From NCBI GenBank assembly GCA_037179335.1, contig JAKZHN010000001.1:186001-250000 (forward strand): a stretch of 64,000 nt of DNA, read 5' to 3'. A model generated the notes under the pieces. That model was not told the origin of the DNA. It saw nothing but the letters and a program-made list of their open reading frames with translations, and searched no databases. The DNA comes from Cyclaneusma minus. Lineage: Eukaryota; Ascomycota; Leotiomycetes; Marthamycetales; Marthamycetaceae. Made by a program: the position numbers and the translations under genes. Positions within the stretch are counted from its first letter, which is position 1, and the number at the start of each line of letters is the position of its first letter. Below, one piece after another: positions 46,191-58,057 of the stretch.

Positions 46191-49100
46191 CTACTGGTAT
46201 TTGCGCAGCTGGATGTCAAGTCAGCAACCATCCTCTCTCCAAATTCCATAATGGTCTTTTCCAGGGGCAGGAAACAACTTACATCCAAAGTCAAAGTCTC
46301 ACTAGAATTAACCTCCTGATTCCTATACACCCCCACCAAACTCTCACTCCCCTGAAACAGCCCCGTCTTCAGACTAATGACAATAAACTGCATCCCCGGC
46401 CCCGCATGCTCGCGAATATAGTTCCGAATCTTCTCCACATTCGCATTATCCAGCGCCGCATCCACCTCATCTAGCACGAAAAACGGAGAAGGCTGGTACG
46501 AATGAACTGCAAACAGCAGTGCAAGCGCTGCCATCGTCTTCTCTCCTCCAGACAAATGTTCCATGTCACGGAAACGCTTGAGCGGGGGCATGGCATGGTA
46601 TTTGATGCCAGATAGGTACGGAGTGTCGGAATCTTCAATGTCGAGGTATGCTTGTCCACCAAGAGGGAAAGCGGCGGAGCGTGTTAGGTCTTTGTAGACG
46701 TGTGAGATTTGCTCAGAAATGTGCGTGAAAGCTTTGTTGAACAGATCAAAACGCTTCTCCTTCACATCAGTAAACGCATCCTTCGCAGCCTTGGCAGCTT
46801 TGCGCGCATCTTCAAAAGCTTTCTCAGTAGTTTGCAGGCGCGACTCGACGTCTTCGAGGCGGCTGTGGGCGCGGATGTTGGGGTTCAGTTTGTCGATTTC
46901 GCTATCCAGGGTGCTGATTTTCTCGAGCAGGCGCTCCTCGATGTGTTCTTCGTCGGAGTCTTGGAGGTCTTCTTCGAGGTTCTCGAAGTCGACGTCGATG
47001 CCGAAATCGCCCATGTTGTCTTCTTCGGGGCCGTCGCCGTCGTCAACGTCCATGGCGTCGGGGTCGGTCTGGGGGACGTTGTCGACGGGTAGCGAGTCCA
47101 GAGGCTTGGAGTCGTCGGTTAAAGGAATTTGGATTTGATCGAGGCGGCAGCGGCGCAAGAGGGCGTATCTACCGGCGGCATTGCGCTGCACTTCGGCTTC
47201 CAATGCGATGATCTCTTTCAGCGTGGTGTCGACGTTTTTGCTACGTTTCTGTAGCTCGTTCTTCGCCTCTGTGACCTTCTCTGTCCTTCTTGCCAGTCTG
47301 GCTTTCTCTTTCTCAAGCTGCTCATTCAAAGTGGTAAGCTCGGCTTCATCAACATCCAAAGCCTCCTCCAATTCGGTCTTTTGAGCTTTGTAGGTCTCAA
47401 TATCCCGTTCCAGTCTCTGAATTTGGTCGTTCATACGTTGAAGTCGACTTTCTGTCTCATTCAGCCTGCCAGTCTCCCAGCTGAGTCTACTTTGGAGACG
47501 TTGCTTCTGAAGCTGGAAGTCGTTCCTCTTCTGCTCGGCTTCTTGTTCCAGAGACCCCTGCTGCGCTTCGTAGTCTCGGATAGTCGAGTAACCAAGCTTG
47601 CTACAGAAGTCTGCAAAGATTTCATCCGCCACCTTGGCCACCGACTCTTTGAACTCATCGACGGTCACCTCCAGTGTTGTCATCTCATTAACCTTCTCAT
47701 TGTACTTTGGCTTGATTTCTCTCAGCTGGCGAGACTCAAAGTCGAGCTCCTTCTTCTTGCTGGCAAGGTTCTTGTCAAAAGCGCCAAGCTCGGCCTGGGC
47801 ATAAGCCAAACGACTTTCCAAGTTAGTGAGAACATTTTGGAGCTGCTCTTCTGCCTGGCTCTTGCTCTTGGCATTCGGGAGGCCAGCGATCTCAGACTGA
47901 TACTGGTCGCTTAGCTTCATGAGGTTGGAGAGGTCGTGCTCTTCGAATCGGCGCTTCCCCCCACCTCTACTATTCTCGGGAAGACGACCACCAGACATGA
48001 GACCGGCCTTGTGGATGACGAAACCTTCCAGGGTGATAGCTTTCACGCGAATGCCTTTCTCGTAACAGATCTTCTTGGCAGTATCCAAGTCATCACAAAC
48101 AATCGAACTTCCGCATGCATATGACATTGCTCTCTCAAGAGATGAATCGAAGTCGATGCAGTCAATAGTCAACCTGGCCTTGGATAGACCCTTCAGATTG
48201 GAGTTGACGGCATTCACTTTGATGTTGTCGAGTGGAATAAAGGTCATAGGTGGTAGACGTTGATCCTTGAGGTACTGAACACATTCGATACCAGTTTTCT
48301 CGGTGTCCACAATGACAGAGTCAAAGTCTCTGCCCAAAGCGGTAATAACAGCCTCCTCGAATTTCTTTTGCTTGGGCTTGCAAAGCTCGCCAATGCGACC
48401 CCTGACTCCAGAGAAGATGCGCTTCAAGGAAATGACTGTCTCCTTGGTTCGCATTTCCCTGTCATTCTGTCGCTTGCCGTCATTGGCTTCGTCAATCTGC
48501 CTCAAAACGGCCTGCAGCTTCTCTTCGAGCTCGGTCTTCTTTTGGTTCGTGCGTTGACGCTCGGAATACAAGGTGTTGAACTCTTTCTTCTTTTCCTGGA
48601 TTTCTTTGGAGATTTCCTTGACTGATGACTGGATCGCCTTTTTGCGTTCGGTGATACTGTTGATTTCATCTTCGAGCTTGTCTGTCTGTGCTTGTGAGGC
48701 ATCAATTTTGCCCTTCAGACTATTCACAGTCACTTCGTCTGTTTTGAGTGTTCGCAGGTAACCGTCCAGCTTCGACTGGTTATTAGAAGTTCGTGTGACA
48801 AGCTCGGCCTTGAGTCGGTGATATTCTTTGTAGTCGGCTGCACTGAGCTTTTTGCCCTGCTTCTTCAGAGTCTCTGCCCACTGAGCCTCGAATTGTTGCT
48901 GAGCCTTCTCGACAACGGAAATCTCCTTCTGTGCGCCCTTGATGTCTGCGGCTTGTTGATCACGCTCTTTGGTGACAGCTTCGACACGCTTTCGGAGCTT
49001 GGCGCATTCAGCCTCTGTCTGGTCGACTTTCTCATTAATCGGGACTAGACTGTTCTCCTTGTCCTCGATTTCCCTCTCCCTGGTCTTGATACTTCGCTCG

Positions 49101-50044
49101 ACCTTGCTAACGTCTTTGTTGACGCGGCTCTGTTCTCTGCGAGCCTCCTCGAGATTCTTTTCGTACTTTTCGACTCCGCGACGGTACTCCTTCAGCTCCT
49201 CCTGGTGCTTCTGGATCTCTGCGCCGGACTCTTCCATCACCCTCTGGAAGTGAAAAAGTTTCCACAAGATATGTGTAACAACGGCATTATCGCGCTCATC
49301 GACCTTCTTCTGGAAGTTTTCAGCCTCCCTCTTTTGCTCCTGATACTGCTTGATTTCGGAGTTGATACCGCGGCGACGGTGGAGATGATAAGTCTGGTTC
49401 TCCGCGGCTTCATCGGCTTCTTGCTGTAGTCGCTCATACTCGGCCTTGTATTCCAGACTACCCGAGATCTGCTCAATCAATCGCGTTAAGTCCTTGGGCG
49501 ACTGTGATGCGATAGCTTCCACGTCTCCCTGGAAAACGAGAAAGTTTCGCGCCTTGATCAGAATGTTCTCTGCTTCGAGTGCATCGTTGTATGTTTGCGC
49601 GTTAACAACGCGGTCGTTGATGCGGTACTCGCTGGCGCCCTGGTTTGTAATGGTGCGCTTCCATCTCTGCTCATCACCAGCATCGTCCTCGTACACTGCC
49701 ATAACCCAGGCGCTCTTGGGGTCGTTGCGCTCGGATCGTTGGGTACCGCTTTCCTGCGACTCGCCATTTGTCTCCCCATTTGCAGCTGGCGCAGTGACCG
49801 AGCCATCGTCGTTGATCTTGGATGTCTTCAGTACGCGTCCTCGGTAGACCAGATCGCGGAGATGCGCAGAACGGAGGTGAGATGACTTGATTCCGAGGAC
49901 GAAGGAGATGGCGTCCATGGAATTCGACTTGCCGGAGCCATTGGGACCGATGATGGAGGTGAAGTAGGAGTCGCCGAAGAGGAGAGTGTGGTGGCCCTTG
50001 TAGGACTTGAAGTTAAACAACTCGAGGCGGATGAGTTTACCCAT
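46191..50044 (-). CDS. smc1: Cohesin subunit SMC1, two exons with an 18-nt last exon
   Basis: This is an ATPase core subunit of cohesin, which holds sister chromatids and shapes chromosome loops in the nucleus. Exon 1 is 46283-50044 and exon 2 is 46191-46208, joined across a 74-nt intron (GTAAGT...CATCCAG), giving 1259 residues, the usual length. Without this splice the frame would run on into a non-SMC tail; with it the protein ends LTLDLRKYQ, the expected SMC1 end. Walker A is GPNGSGKS (residues 33-40). The hinge (about residues 535-660) is flanked by two long coiled coils. The C-terminal head has the signature LSGGEKTMAALALLFA and Walker B FFVLDEVDAALD. An acidic linker (DPDAMDVDDGDGPEEDN) lies near residue 985. 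The start MGKLIRLELFNFKSYKG is family-typical. It is divergent from GPC1 across a 994-bp gap. Confidence 0.97.
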
Positions 50045-51038
50045 TGTGACTTGTCGAACGACAGGACGCGCGTGTCAGGATGGGCGATCGAGTGGTAGAA
50101 TTAGGCTGCCAGAGTACAAATCGACGGTCGCATTGATCTGGGCTCCCCGAGGAGAGTAAATACAGCAGTCGGGGGACTTGGGCTGCGACAGCTTGGTCGA
50201 GGGTCGCGGGTTGGAGCAGTTACCGGGCAGACGCGACTGAGGCGCGTTGAAGCTTCCCCACGTTTTTCGAGGTGTGGTGTTGAAATAAAATTGTGCATCA
50301 AGCAGCTATGCATACTGGCGAGTTATGCACGTTTTATGCAAGCATATCACATGCGCCCTTGTCTCAGGCTTCGGCGACTCGTGTCTCTGCGCGCATAGAA
50401 TATACTCATAGTAGTGACTGAGTATATATTCTTGATAATTGGATGTTCTCAATAGGCCGAGATAATTCGAACACTTGGAAATAGCCTTAAATCAGGGTTC
50501 AACACAAGGTTTCTTTTACCACGAGGACGGGTATCTTCATGTTCCAGCCTTGATGCACCCTGAGCGTCACGTCCCAGGGTCTCGCTTGGCACTCGTGGGT
50601 GCTGCACGCACGGGGAGCCCCTATGACGCTCCCTGTGGTGCTTCGCCCAGCTTTCATCATACAACCAATCCGCGTCGACGTAACGACCACGATATCAACC
50701 TACATTCTCGCTCTGGACGACACAACACAAAATCCACCAACAGCTCCCTCTCACGCGCACACACTCCCCGCGCTCAATACCGTCTCAGTGGGGTCGCGCG
50801 AGTAAGATACCACGAGGTGCATTCGAAGTCCTGGGGAATTTCGTCTCCTAGCTCAACGACCTGGCTTCTACCAATCTGCCGCTTCTGCCTTTCTCTGCTT
50901 GTCAGTTGAGGCTCCCGGTGTCTGTGAGTCTTGTCTTGTTTGCGATTTGCTTGTTCTTTTGTTGCCTCTACCTACCCTTCACATCTGCCATACTACGAAA
51001 GTACCTAGTCAACTTCGCTTCCTCTTCTAACGAAAGCT
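50045..51038. other. Divergent promoter region between SMC1 and GPC1
   Basis: This holds both 5' flanks. It contains an AT-rich patch with GAGTATATATTC near 50420 and a C/T-rich leader before 51039. ORFs here have no coding character. Confidence 0.5.
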
Positions 51039-52848
51039 ATGGCAGACACCCTAGTACTTCGCGGAGCAGCTGCTCTAAGAAGAGTCTCCTTTCCTGATAT
51101 CGACAAAGGCCCTCTCCCTACTATCAGCGAAATCATGTCGCAACCCATCCCCATACCCAAGAAATCCAACCGAAAGTCCACTCTGGACCCTGGAAACCTG
51201 TCTGCCGAGATGAGCGCAGCGCCTTCGAGCCTGAGTTCCTCGCCACCAGAGGAAGCAAGGACTCCCAACTTCGGCCCCTCCAGCTCCCCCAAGCTATCTC
51301 GAAATCCTTCGTTCTCAGGAAGCAGCTCTTACCAAGAAGACTGGGAAGCATTCCCACCCCTTGACCGCCTTACCGTATTCGACCTACTGGACAATTTCGC
51401 TCTACCACAGCAACTGGAAAAGATACAAAGTCGTCTATCCAGACAGACTGAGAAAGTGCGAGCGCAGCGCCAGAAGCTGAAATCCACAAGCAGCTATGCG
51501 AAAGAACGCGTAGTGGAAGAATGGCGCAAACGAGTCCCCACCGCCGATGAACAACTGGACAGATATCGCAAACGGATGCATGAGAATGTTTCGAAACTGG
51601 GCAAAAGATGGAATGATACGAAGGTTGTGACGCTGCGCGAGAAGATTTCGTTCATCTGCGGTGTTATGAATGTCTTCATCAGTGGGTATTTGATTGGAGG
51701 CTATCCCCAGTGGTTCCATATCTGGTACACGGTGCAGTTGGCATATTTTATGCCTATCCGGTTTTACACCTACCAGAAGAGGGGATACCACTACTTTCTG
51801 GCGGATCTGTGCTACTTTGTCAATTTCCTCATTATGCTGAGCATTTGGGTATTCCCGAACTCGAAACGGCTATTCATAAGCAGTTACTGTCTCGCGTTTG
51901 GGAACAACGCAGTCGCCATAGCCATGTGGAGGAACTCGATGGTGTTCCACTCCTTCGACAAAGTTACTAGGTGAGCATTTACCATTTCTCCATTCAAGTT
52001 TTCGAGGAAGCAGAACGCTTTCCGTGAATCTGAAAAGTTTCAAGGGATGAGAAAGATCACTAACCTTCAACAGTCTCTTCATCCACATCATGCCCCCCGT
52101 CGCCCTCCACTGCATCGTTCACCTCCTTCCCGAGGCCATCCAACAAGAGCGCTACCCAGCCGTTTACGCAATCCGCACCTCCCAACCCGGCACCCCTACC
52201 CACTACAACCTCTTCACCATGGCCCTCTGGAGCACCATTCCCTACGCCATATGGCAACTTAGCTACCATTTCCTAATCACCGTGCGCCGCCGCGAGAAAA
52301 TCGCAGCCGGCCGACCCACCTCTTTCACCTGGCTCCGCAAATCCTATTCCAAAGTCTGGATCGGGAAACTCGTCCTTAGCCTCCCCGAAATACTCCAAGA
52401 ACCCGCATTCATGCTGATTCAGTATTTGTATGCGCTGCTTACGATGCTGCCATGCCCGATTTGGTTCTGGTACCGGTATGCGAGTGGCGCGTTCCTGGGA
52501 GCGGTCTTTGCGTGGAGTGTTTACAATGGCGCCACGTATTACATTGATGTTTTCGGGAAGAGGTTCCAGGGGGAGTTGGAGGCGCTGAGAGCGGAGGTGC
52601 AAAAGTGGCAGCAGAGTCCAGAACTTATGATGACGAGTCCGTTGTTGACGCCGAGGGGAGATGCGGTGGGTGAGGGGTTAGGGAAGCCGGCGATGAAGGC
52701 TGATGATGAGGTGTTGGGGAGAGTAAGGAGTAGGAGTGTTGATAAGATCCCCCTCCTGAACGACGATTTGCCCGGTGGTGTTACCGGGTTGGATGGGGGC
52801 GCGAGGGATGTGGCGAGAGAGAGGAAGGTTTTTGAGATGCCGAAATGA
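51039..52848 (+). CDS. GPC1: Glycerophosphocholine acyltransferase Gpc1 (former DUF2838), two exons
   Basis: This membrane enzyme acylates glycerophosphocholine with acyl-CoA to lysophosphatidylcholine, a step in phosphatidylcholine deacylation-reacylation. The exons are 51039-51970 and 52074-52848, giving 568 residues; the 103-nt intron (GTGAGC, CACTAAC branch site, CAACAG) splits a Ser codon. Residues 1-150 are Ser/Pro-rich and probably cytosolic. Family hallmarks follow: REKISFICGVMNVFISGYLI, WFHIWYTVQLAYFMPIRFYT, YFLADLCYFVNFLIMLSIWV, CLAFGNNAVAIAMWRNSMVFHS and LFIHIMPPVALHCIVHL. Eight or so membrane segments are visible, ending around FLGAVFAWSVYNGATYYIDV. The C-terminal 70 residues are hydrophilic. 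It matches yeast Gpc1 (YGR149W) in layout; assignment is by remembered family motifs. Confidence 0.93.
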
Positions 52849-53905
52849 GCGGCATCTTACCTCCTCCCTGGTGCTTAGCGCGCTCGCTATTACAGACACG
52901 ATCACGAGACCTGGGAGTTTGCTTTTGCTGCTTTTTGCGAATTGCCGGAGATTGATGCGGGCAACTTCCTTAACTTGCTTTCTGGCTTCGTGGTTTATTA
53001 CGCGCGCGGATATACCCTACCTTCGCTCGGACTCGGGACATTCAAAGGAGTTGGCAGATTGATGGATACGGAGATGGCTCCGGCCTTTCGAATACTCGGG
53101 CGCTACGGCGTCTTTTTAATGGCTTGCTGGGGGATCGCGGCATAACTTATTGCTTTCACCATGGGGAAAGGGGTGACGCTCAATGGCTGGTCAGCGAGAA
53201 AGCAAATACATCTGAGACGTATTACGAGACCCTGTCCGCTTCTCTTGACTATTAATGCCCTTTTCCTACCTTTCCCTGGGACTCTAAGAAACGAGCTGGC
53301 GTCTAGGAAAGAACCTCTTCTCAACGTCTCTCAACAATAAATACGTTATATACCAGGATGCCAATCTCCCATAGTTTCCAATGACCCTTTCTATCCAATC
53401 AATATCTTGTGATCCATATTGACGACGTTATCAACTCCATACAACCAACCAATCAACATGGCGATATTCCATGCATAAAAGCAATGCATACTCTAAGTAC
53501 ATGCACGGGCGCCAAGACCTCCAGCACAATTCACAATTCGCGGAGTTCGAGCCGCATCAATCGCTCTCCACAACTCCATCCACTCCCCAAACCCCTATTC
53601 GTTCGTCCCCAGGCCCAACTTCCAATAATTGAATCCACGCAGATTCTGGACTTTCTGGGGATGCCCGCCGCAAACGTGCAGCAACCGTGAGCACGTTGAC
53701 TTTGCGCCGGCCCGATTGCGAGTACTATGTAAGGAACATCGTGAGAAGTGCAGCGTGCTGGCCCGAGTCGGTCCCGAACTCAGTCTTGCTTAGGTCGCAA
53801 ATGCACCCCGCGCCATGAGAGGAAATCACTTATCTGCGGTACTGAGCGATCTGAATTTATATCCCGCTTTCAGCTAATTCGGAAGAGGGTCAAGGGGACT
53901 GAGTC
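52849..53905. other. Intergenic, GPC1 3' flank and regulator promoter
   Basis: No gene is supported. ORFs at 52.8-53.1 and 53.4-53.7 kb lack coding character. A possible TATA-like AATTTATATCCC is at 53854, about 50 bp before the regulator start. Confidence 0.45.
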
Positions 53906-56452
53906 ATGAGGTCTAGGACTGGCTGGTATGAATCGCTTCTTAAGTTCTCGTTCTCTCTGTTCGACTGTCCGAGTCGCATTGGATTTGAGAAGCCGGAAAG
54001 CCTAGGAAGGTCAAAAGCTAACGGATGTTGAGAAACAGCATTACATGTCGCCAGCGCAAGTTGAAATGCGACGAGGTCAAACCGGTCTGTGGACACTGCG
54101 CCAAAGGATCGAGAGAATGCATTGCCAGTGAAGGCGTAGTCTTTCGGCATCAGCAGAATGCGTCGATGAATGGCGAGGAAACGGATGTTGGGACACCGGA
54201 TGGAGGGAACAGCAACGGCAGATTGGGGAGTTTCTACAGTTACAAGAATACTTTTGATCAGGAAGCTGTGTGGGTTGATGTGCCTCGGAAAGGTATGTCT
54301 TGTTTCCACAGATCTGGGCATGATGCTGATATTCTCTCGCAACAAAATAGTCACTTTCGTGAACATCACCGATCCGCTGAACATGCCTCTCGAGCCGACT
54401 CCCTCACCACTTCCAGCTCACTCTCCATCGCTATCACAAACTGCCGCGCATACTGCATCGCCAGCACAGACAATCCGCCATATCGAAACCCGCACACCGC
54501 AAAACGACGCATCAGGCCTCGAAGCACTCTCTGAAGCTGCAGTAGGCAGCCATCAACTCATGCAACGCTCACCGTTAGCAGAAAGCTCCATCAGATCCGG
54601 CGTTCCGTCGCCATTCACCAACAATCTCAATTCCATCCTCAACCACCCCGGCTCACTCTCTTCCCCGTCCGTAGACCCCGATCTCGAAGCCGTATCCTCC
54701 CACCGTTCTCCAGAAGCTATATCAGTATCACACCGTTCATCCGTCGTTGCGCCGACGCCTAGGAGGTCAGAAAGCTATGAGGCGGATACTACACACCTGA
54801 ATACGGACTATGTGAAAGAGCACGAAGTAGCCTTCCTCCTCCGCCATTTTTCCGAAACTACAGGACAGTGGATGGATCTTTTTGATCGCGACTGCTTTTT
54901 CGCACACTACTGTCCCGTCGTAGCTCTCACAAATCCACTCTTGATGAACGCCGCTTGTGCCTATGCTGCTAAACAAATCTCTCGCGTCCAAGGAAGGAAA
55001 GCTGTGCTCGGCGGTCTGGTAGGACGCCAAGCCAATATGGAAAGTTTTCCTAGCACTGTGGACTGGGCATATCGCGGAGCAACTTACTATGACCGCGCGA
55101 TCTCGCTGCTCATGGAAGCACTGAGCTACTCTACGGCCCCTTCGGGCGTTGTGCTGGGGCCGAACCAGGATGCTATTAATGAGATGTTCATCAGTAACGC
55201 ACCGCCCACTCCAGCAGCCAGCGATCGACCAATATCTCGTCAAGCAGGAGCTATGTCGCCGTTTGTTCCAGGCGCAGAGAGTCCCAGCAAACGGCGAAGG
55301 CTAAGTAGGCCGGGTGCCAATGCAGATGAGACGATTGCAGCGGCTGCTATTTTGAGTGTCTACGAGTTTCTGGACAATGCGAACAGCGCGTGGGTTCGCC
55401 ATCTGAGCGGCACAAAAGCGCTATTCGACCTCGCCGACCGCGACGTAATGATCCCCCGCATAGCACCCTCCATCGCCCGCAAAGCCACATTCTGGAACTT
55501 CGCCCGCCAAGACTTCCTCTCCGCCTTCATCAACGAATGCCAAACACGCCTCAACACCGACGACATCAGTCTCTGGAAAGCGGCGGGTCTCAAGCTCGAC
55601 GAAAAAGGCTTTGTGCTGCCCAGCACCACCGACGTGTACGCAAATGATTATGCGAATAGCGAGAGTGGGGGAGCGATGAGAGAGGATATGCGGAGCAATG
55701 CGCTGATTTGGTTACTCAGCAAGTTGATTAACTATATTGCGAGTGGGGATAGTATAGATCATGTGTTTCCGCAGGACAGGGCGAGTCCGGCGGCGTTTAT
55801 TGGCATTAATCAGATGACGCTTCTGGAGAGGTGGAAGGAGTTGGAGAAGGAGTTGGATGTTTGGTATAGGGGGTTGCCGGATACTTTTAGGCCGTGTGCT
55901 AGGTTGGATGTTCTTGATGATAAGCGGAATGGAGGAGGTGGAGGAAGCGGCACTGTGTCACCGGCTGTGGAAGCTCCCGGACCGTTGGAGAGGAGTTATG
56001 AGGGCAACAATAACAAGCCGAGGACGGTATTCCCAGAGATCTGGTACAGCAACCCGATGTGCGCCGCCACAATGCAAACCTACCACATGGCACGGATAAT
56101 CCTTCTCGTCAACCGTCCGCACGAATCAACAGCAAAGCGCGTCACGGTCGGCGATCGCCTCAACAGCTATCGCAATATCGCAGCGGGGGTTAGATACCAT
56201 AGTTATCAGATCTGTGGTATTAGTCTGGGCAGGCCGGATGCGACGATTAGGGTGCATGCGGTGCAGCCGCTATTTGTGGCGGGACAGTGTTTGACGGAGA
56301 GGGGGGAGCAGGAGGTGGTGCTGGAGTTGCTGAGGGGGATTGAGAAGGATTTGGGGTGGGCGACGGATTATAGGTGTAGGCAGTTATTGAGGGAGTGGGG
56401 GTGGGATGGGGAGGGTGGGGGGAAGAGTCGGAGTGTGAGTCTTGCGCGGTGA
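53906..56452 (+). CDS. Zn2Cys6 transcription factor, three exons
   Basis: This is a fungal binuclear zinc-cluster regulator, nuclear, target genes unknown. The exons are 53906-53925, 54039-54292 and 54351-56452, giving 791 residues. The first exon is only 20 nt and ends TG; intron 1 (GTATGA, GCTAAC branch site, AAACAG) splits the codon of the first cluster cysteine. Joined, the N-terminus is MRSRTGCITCRQRKLKCDEV and has Cys7, 10, 17, 24, 27 and 34, the exact C-x2-C-x6-C-x6-C-x2-C-x6-C spacing. Starting at the ATG at 54025 would lose Cys7, and that ATG is intronic. A Ser/Pro/Thr-rich linker (about residues 100-220) follows. The fungal-specific regulatory domain starts near VKEHEVAFLLRHFSETTGQW and includes FDRDCFFAHYCPVVALTNPL and AAAILSVYEFLDNANSAW, a layout typical of the Fungal_trans_2 group. 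Confidence 0.92.
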
Positions 56453-57013
56453 AGAAAGTGAGGCCGTCACGCTTCACTGCTTGCTCGCTTTACTCGAGTC
56501 CCTCTCGAGGACATACTCACTCACCCTGATCCTATTGTTTGGCGATGAGTCGAAAGCCGTGAGATCGGCGCGCAGCTGAACCACAAGCAGGCTTTGAGAA
56601 GCGCCTAAAAGGTGTGCTGAAGCATATCGTGAAAGGACGCGAAAGAGGCGTTTCGCATCGTCGTTATGGAACAACTGGCGCTTTCCACCATCCTCTATGA
56701 GAGATGTCTCAACAGAGCCTCAAAGGGCCCATTCAGGCAATTTCTATTCAGGCCTCAGCGTCATCCAGCGCCATTCAGCTGTTTTCTGCCTATTAATCGA
56801 GCCATGTCCTGGCAGCCCAGATTTTGTAAACTTTGCTCTGCCGTCATACTATCCGGTCGCCTTGCCGGTTTCGCCGTTTCGCGGCGTCACGCACTACGTT
56901 GTTGCTCCTGATCTGGCCGTCCTGATAGTCCCCGAATATCGGCAGTGAACGAACCCTTGGAATTTCCGGCACAGATCTTCAGAACGAAGAATCGAGACCC
57001 AGATCTCAGCATC
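56453..57013. other. Intergenic, no gene seen
   Basis: Short gap between two plus-strand genes. It should hold the 3' end of the regulator and the promoter of the RGG protein. No TATA-iteron unit is present. Confidence 0.4.
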
Positions 57014-58057
57014 ATGAGCCGCCACAGGAATCGCAAGCGCGGAGTTCAGCACGAGCAGCAGCAACATGGGAACAACCCTTTCACTGGCAACATAGGAACC
57101 CGGCGAGACCAACGCCCACGCGGTGACCACAACCGCACACCCCTCCGCGCCGGTGGCTCACGGAATTATGCAGGCCCGCCACATATGGGAAATCATGCCG
57201 TGACATTTCCAGATGAAGGTAATGAATTTCCGAGAAATCGCAGTCTCGCGCCGAGGGGTGGGCGTGGCGATTATGGTTTCAGAGGTGCTAGAGGCGGTGG
57301 AAGGAGAGGGCGTGGGGGAGGAAGAGAAATGGGAAGACAAAGGGATTGGATAGGCGACTACCAGCATCCAGATCCCCAACAAAATACACAGATGGCACCG
57401 TTTCAAAATCACAACAACGGGAGAAACGGGAGTGATCCATACAGAATAGATGCAACAACGCTGCAGGAATGTGTGCAGAACGTCCTGTCTGGCAAGCGGC
57501 TGTGTATTGAAATCTATTTCCCTAGTGCTCAGGAGGCTTATGAGCGAGGTCGTGCAGAGGCGGTGGGAAGTTCTGTGACAGAGGTAGATGAGGAGATGGA
57601 GTGGCAGCTCGAACGCGAAATCACTCTGCCGGCGCCAGTACATACTGAGTATTGCTGGGATAGGGATCCGGGCTGTTGTCTGACTAAACAAGGTGCGGGT
57701 AGTGCAAGTGATGGCGGGGTTGCTCAAAATCAGATTTCTTGTCCACAGATCATCCCGAATCCAGGCTCGTATGGGTCGGCAAGAGCGACTATGGTGCCGA
57801 GGAGCTGGCTGGAACAGCAACAAGGTGAATGGAGAGGAGAGGTACAGCAGTATCAGGGAAGTGGAAATGAAAATGCGGCACGTTCCTTGCCGACTCCGCC
57901 GTCTCAGGGCTCGCCGTTTAGTTTTGGGGCGGCGGCGGCGAGTCTGTTTGGGGGGTTTGGGGGGGCGGGGGTGCTGAGCGGGCAGGAGATGGTGGGGGTG
58001 AGGGAGGATACGGGGTGGAGGAGTGAGACTATGAGTGAGGCTAGTGAGCCGAAATGA
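57014..58057 (+). CDS. RGG-rich hypothetical protein, 347 aa
   Basis: I do not recognise a domain. The ATG at 57014 (AGCATC-ATG) starts MSRHRNRKRG; no upstream ATG is in frame. Residues about 70-120 contain an RGG/RG cluster (APRGGRGDYGFRGARGGGRR then GRGGGREMGR), a common RNA-binding and arginine-methylation module. Residues about 145-205 are less repetitive, with a possible helical region (RIDATTLQECVQNVLSGKRL, then EIYFPSAQEAYERGRAEA). The C-terminus is Gln/Ser/Gly-rich with an FGAAAASLFGGFGGAG stretch. A role in RNA binding or granules is inferred from the RGG box only. Single exon. Confidence 0.62.
   Translation: MSRHRNRKRGVQHEQQQHGNNPFTGNIGTRRDQRPRGDHNRTPLRAGGSRNYAGPPHMGNHAVTFPDEGNEFPRNRSLAPRGGRGDYGFRGARGGGRRGRGGGREMGRQRDWIGDYQHPDPQQNTQMAPFQNHNNGRNGSDPYRIDATTLQECVQNVLSGKRLCIEIYFPSAQEAYERGRAEAVGSSVTEVDEEMEWQLEREITLPAPVHTEYCWDRDPGCCLTKQGAGSASDGGVAQNQISCPQIIPNPGSYGSARATMVPRSWLEQQQGEWRGEVQQYQGSGNENAARSLPTPPSQGSPFSFGAAAASLFGGFGGAGVLSGQEMVGVREDTGWRSETMSEASEPK

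Noticed and set aside
46709..49847. Several 90-180-aa plus-strand ORFs inside SMC1
   Set aside because: Antisense shadows of the SMC1 coiled-coil coding sequence (Leu/Phe/Ser-rich text).
54025..54534. ATG at 54025 as the start of the zinc-cluster regulator
   Set aside because: It loses the first cysteine, lies inside a well-formed intron, and its frame stops at 54534.
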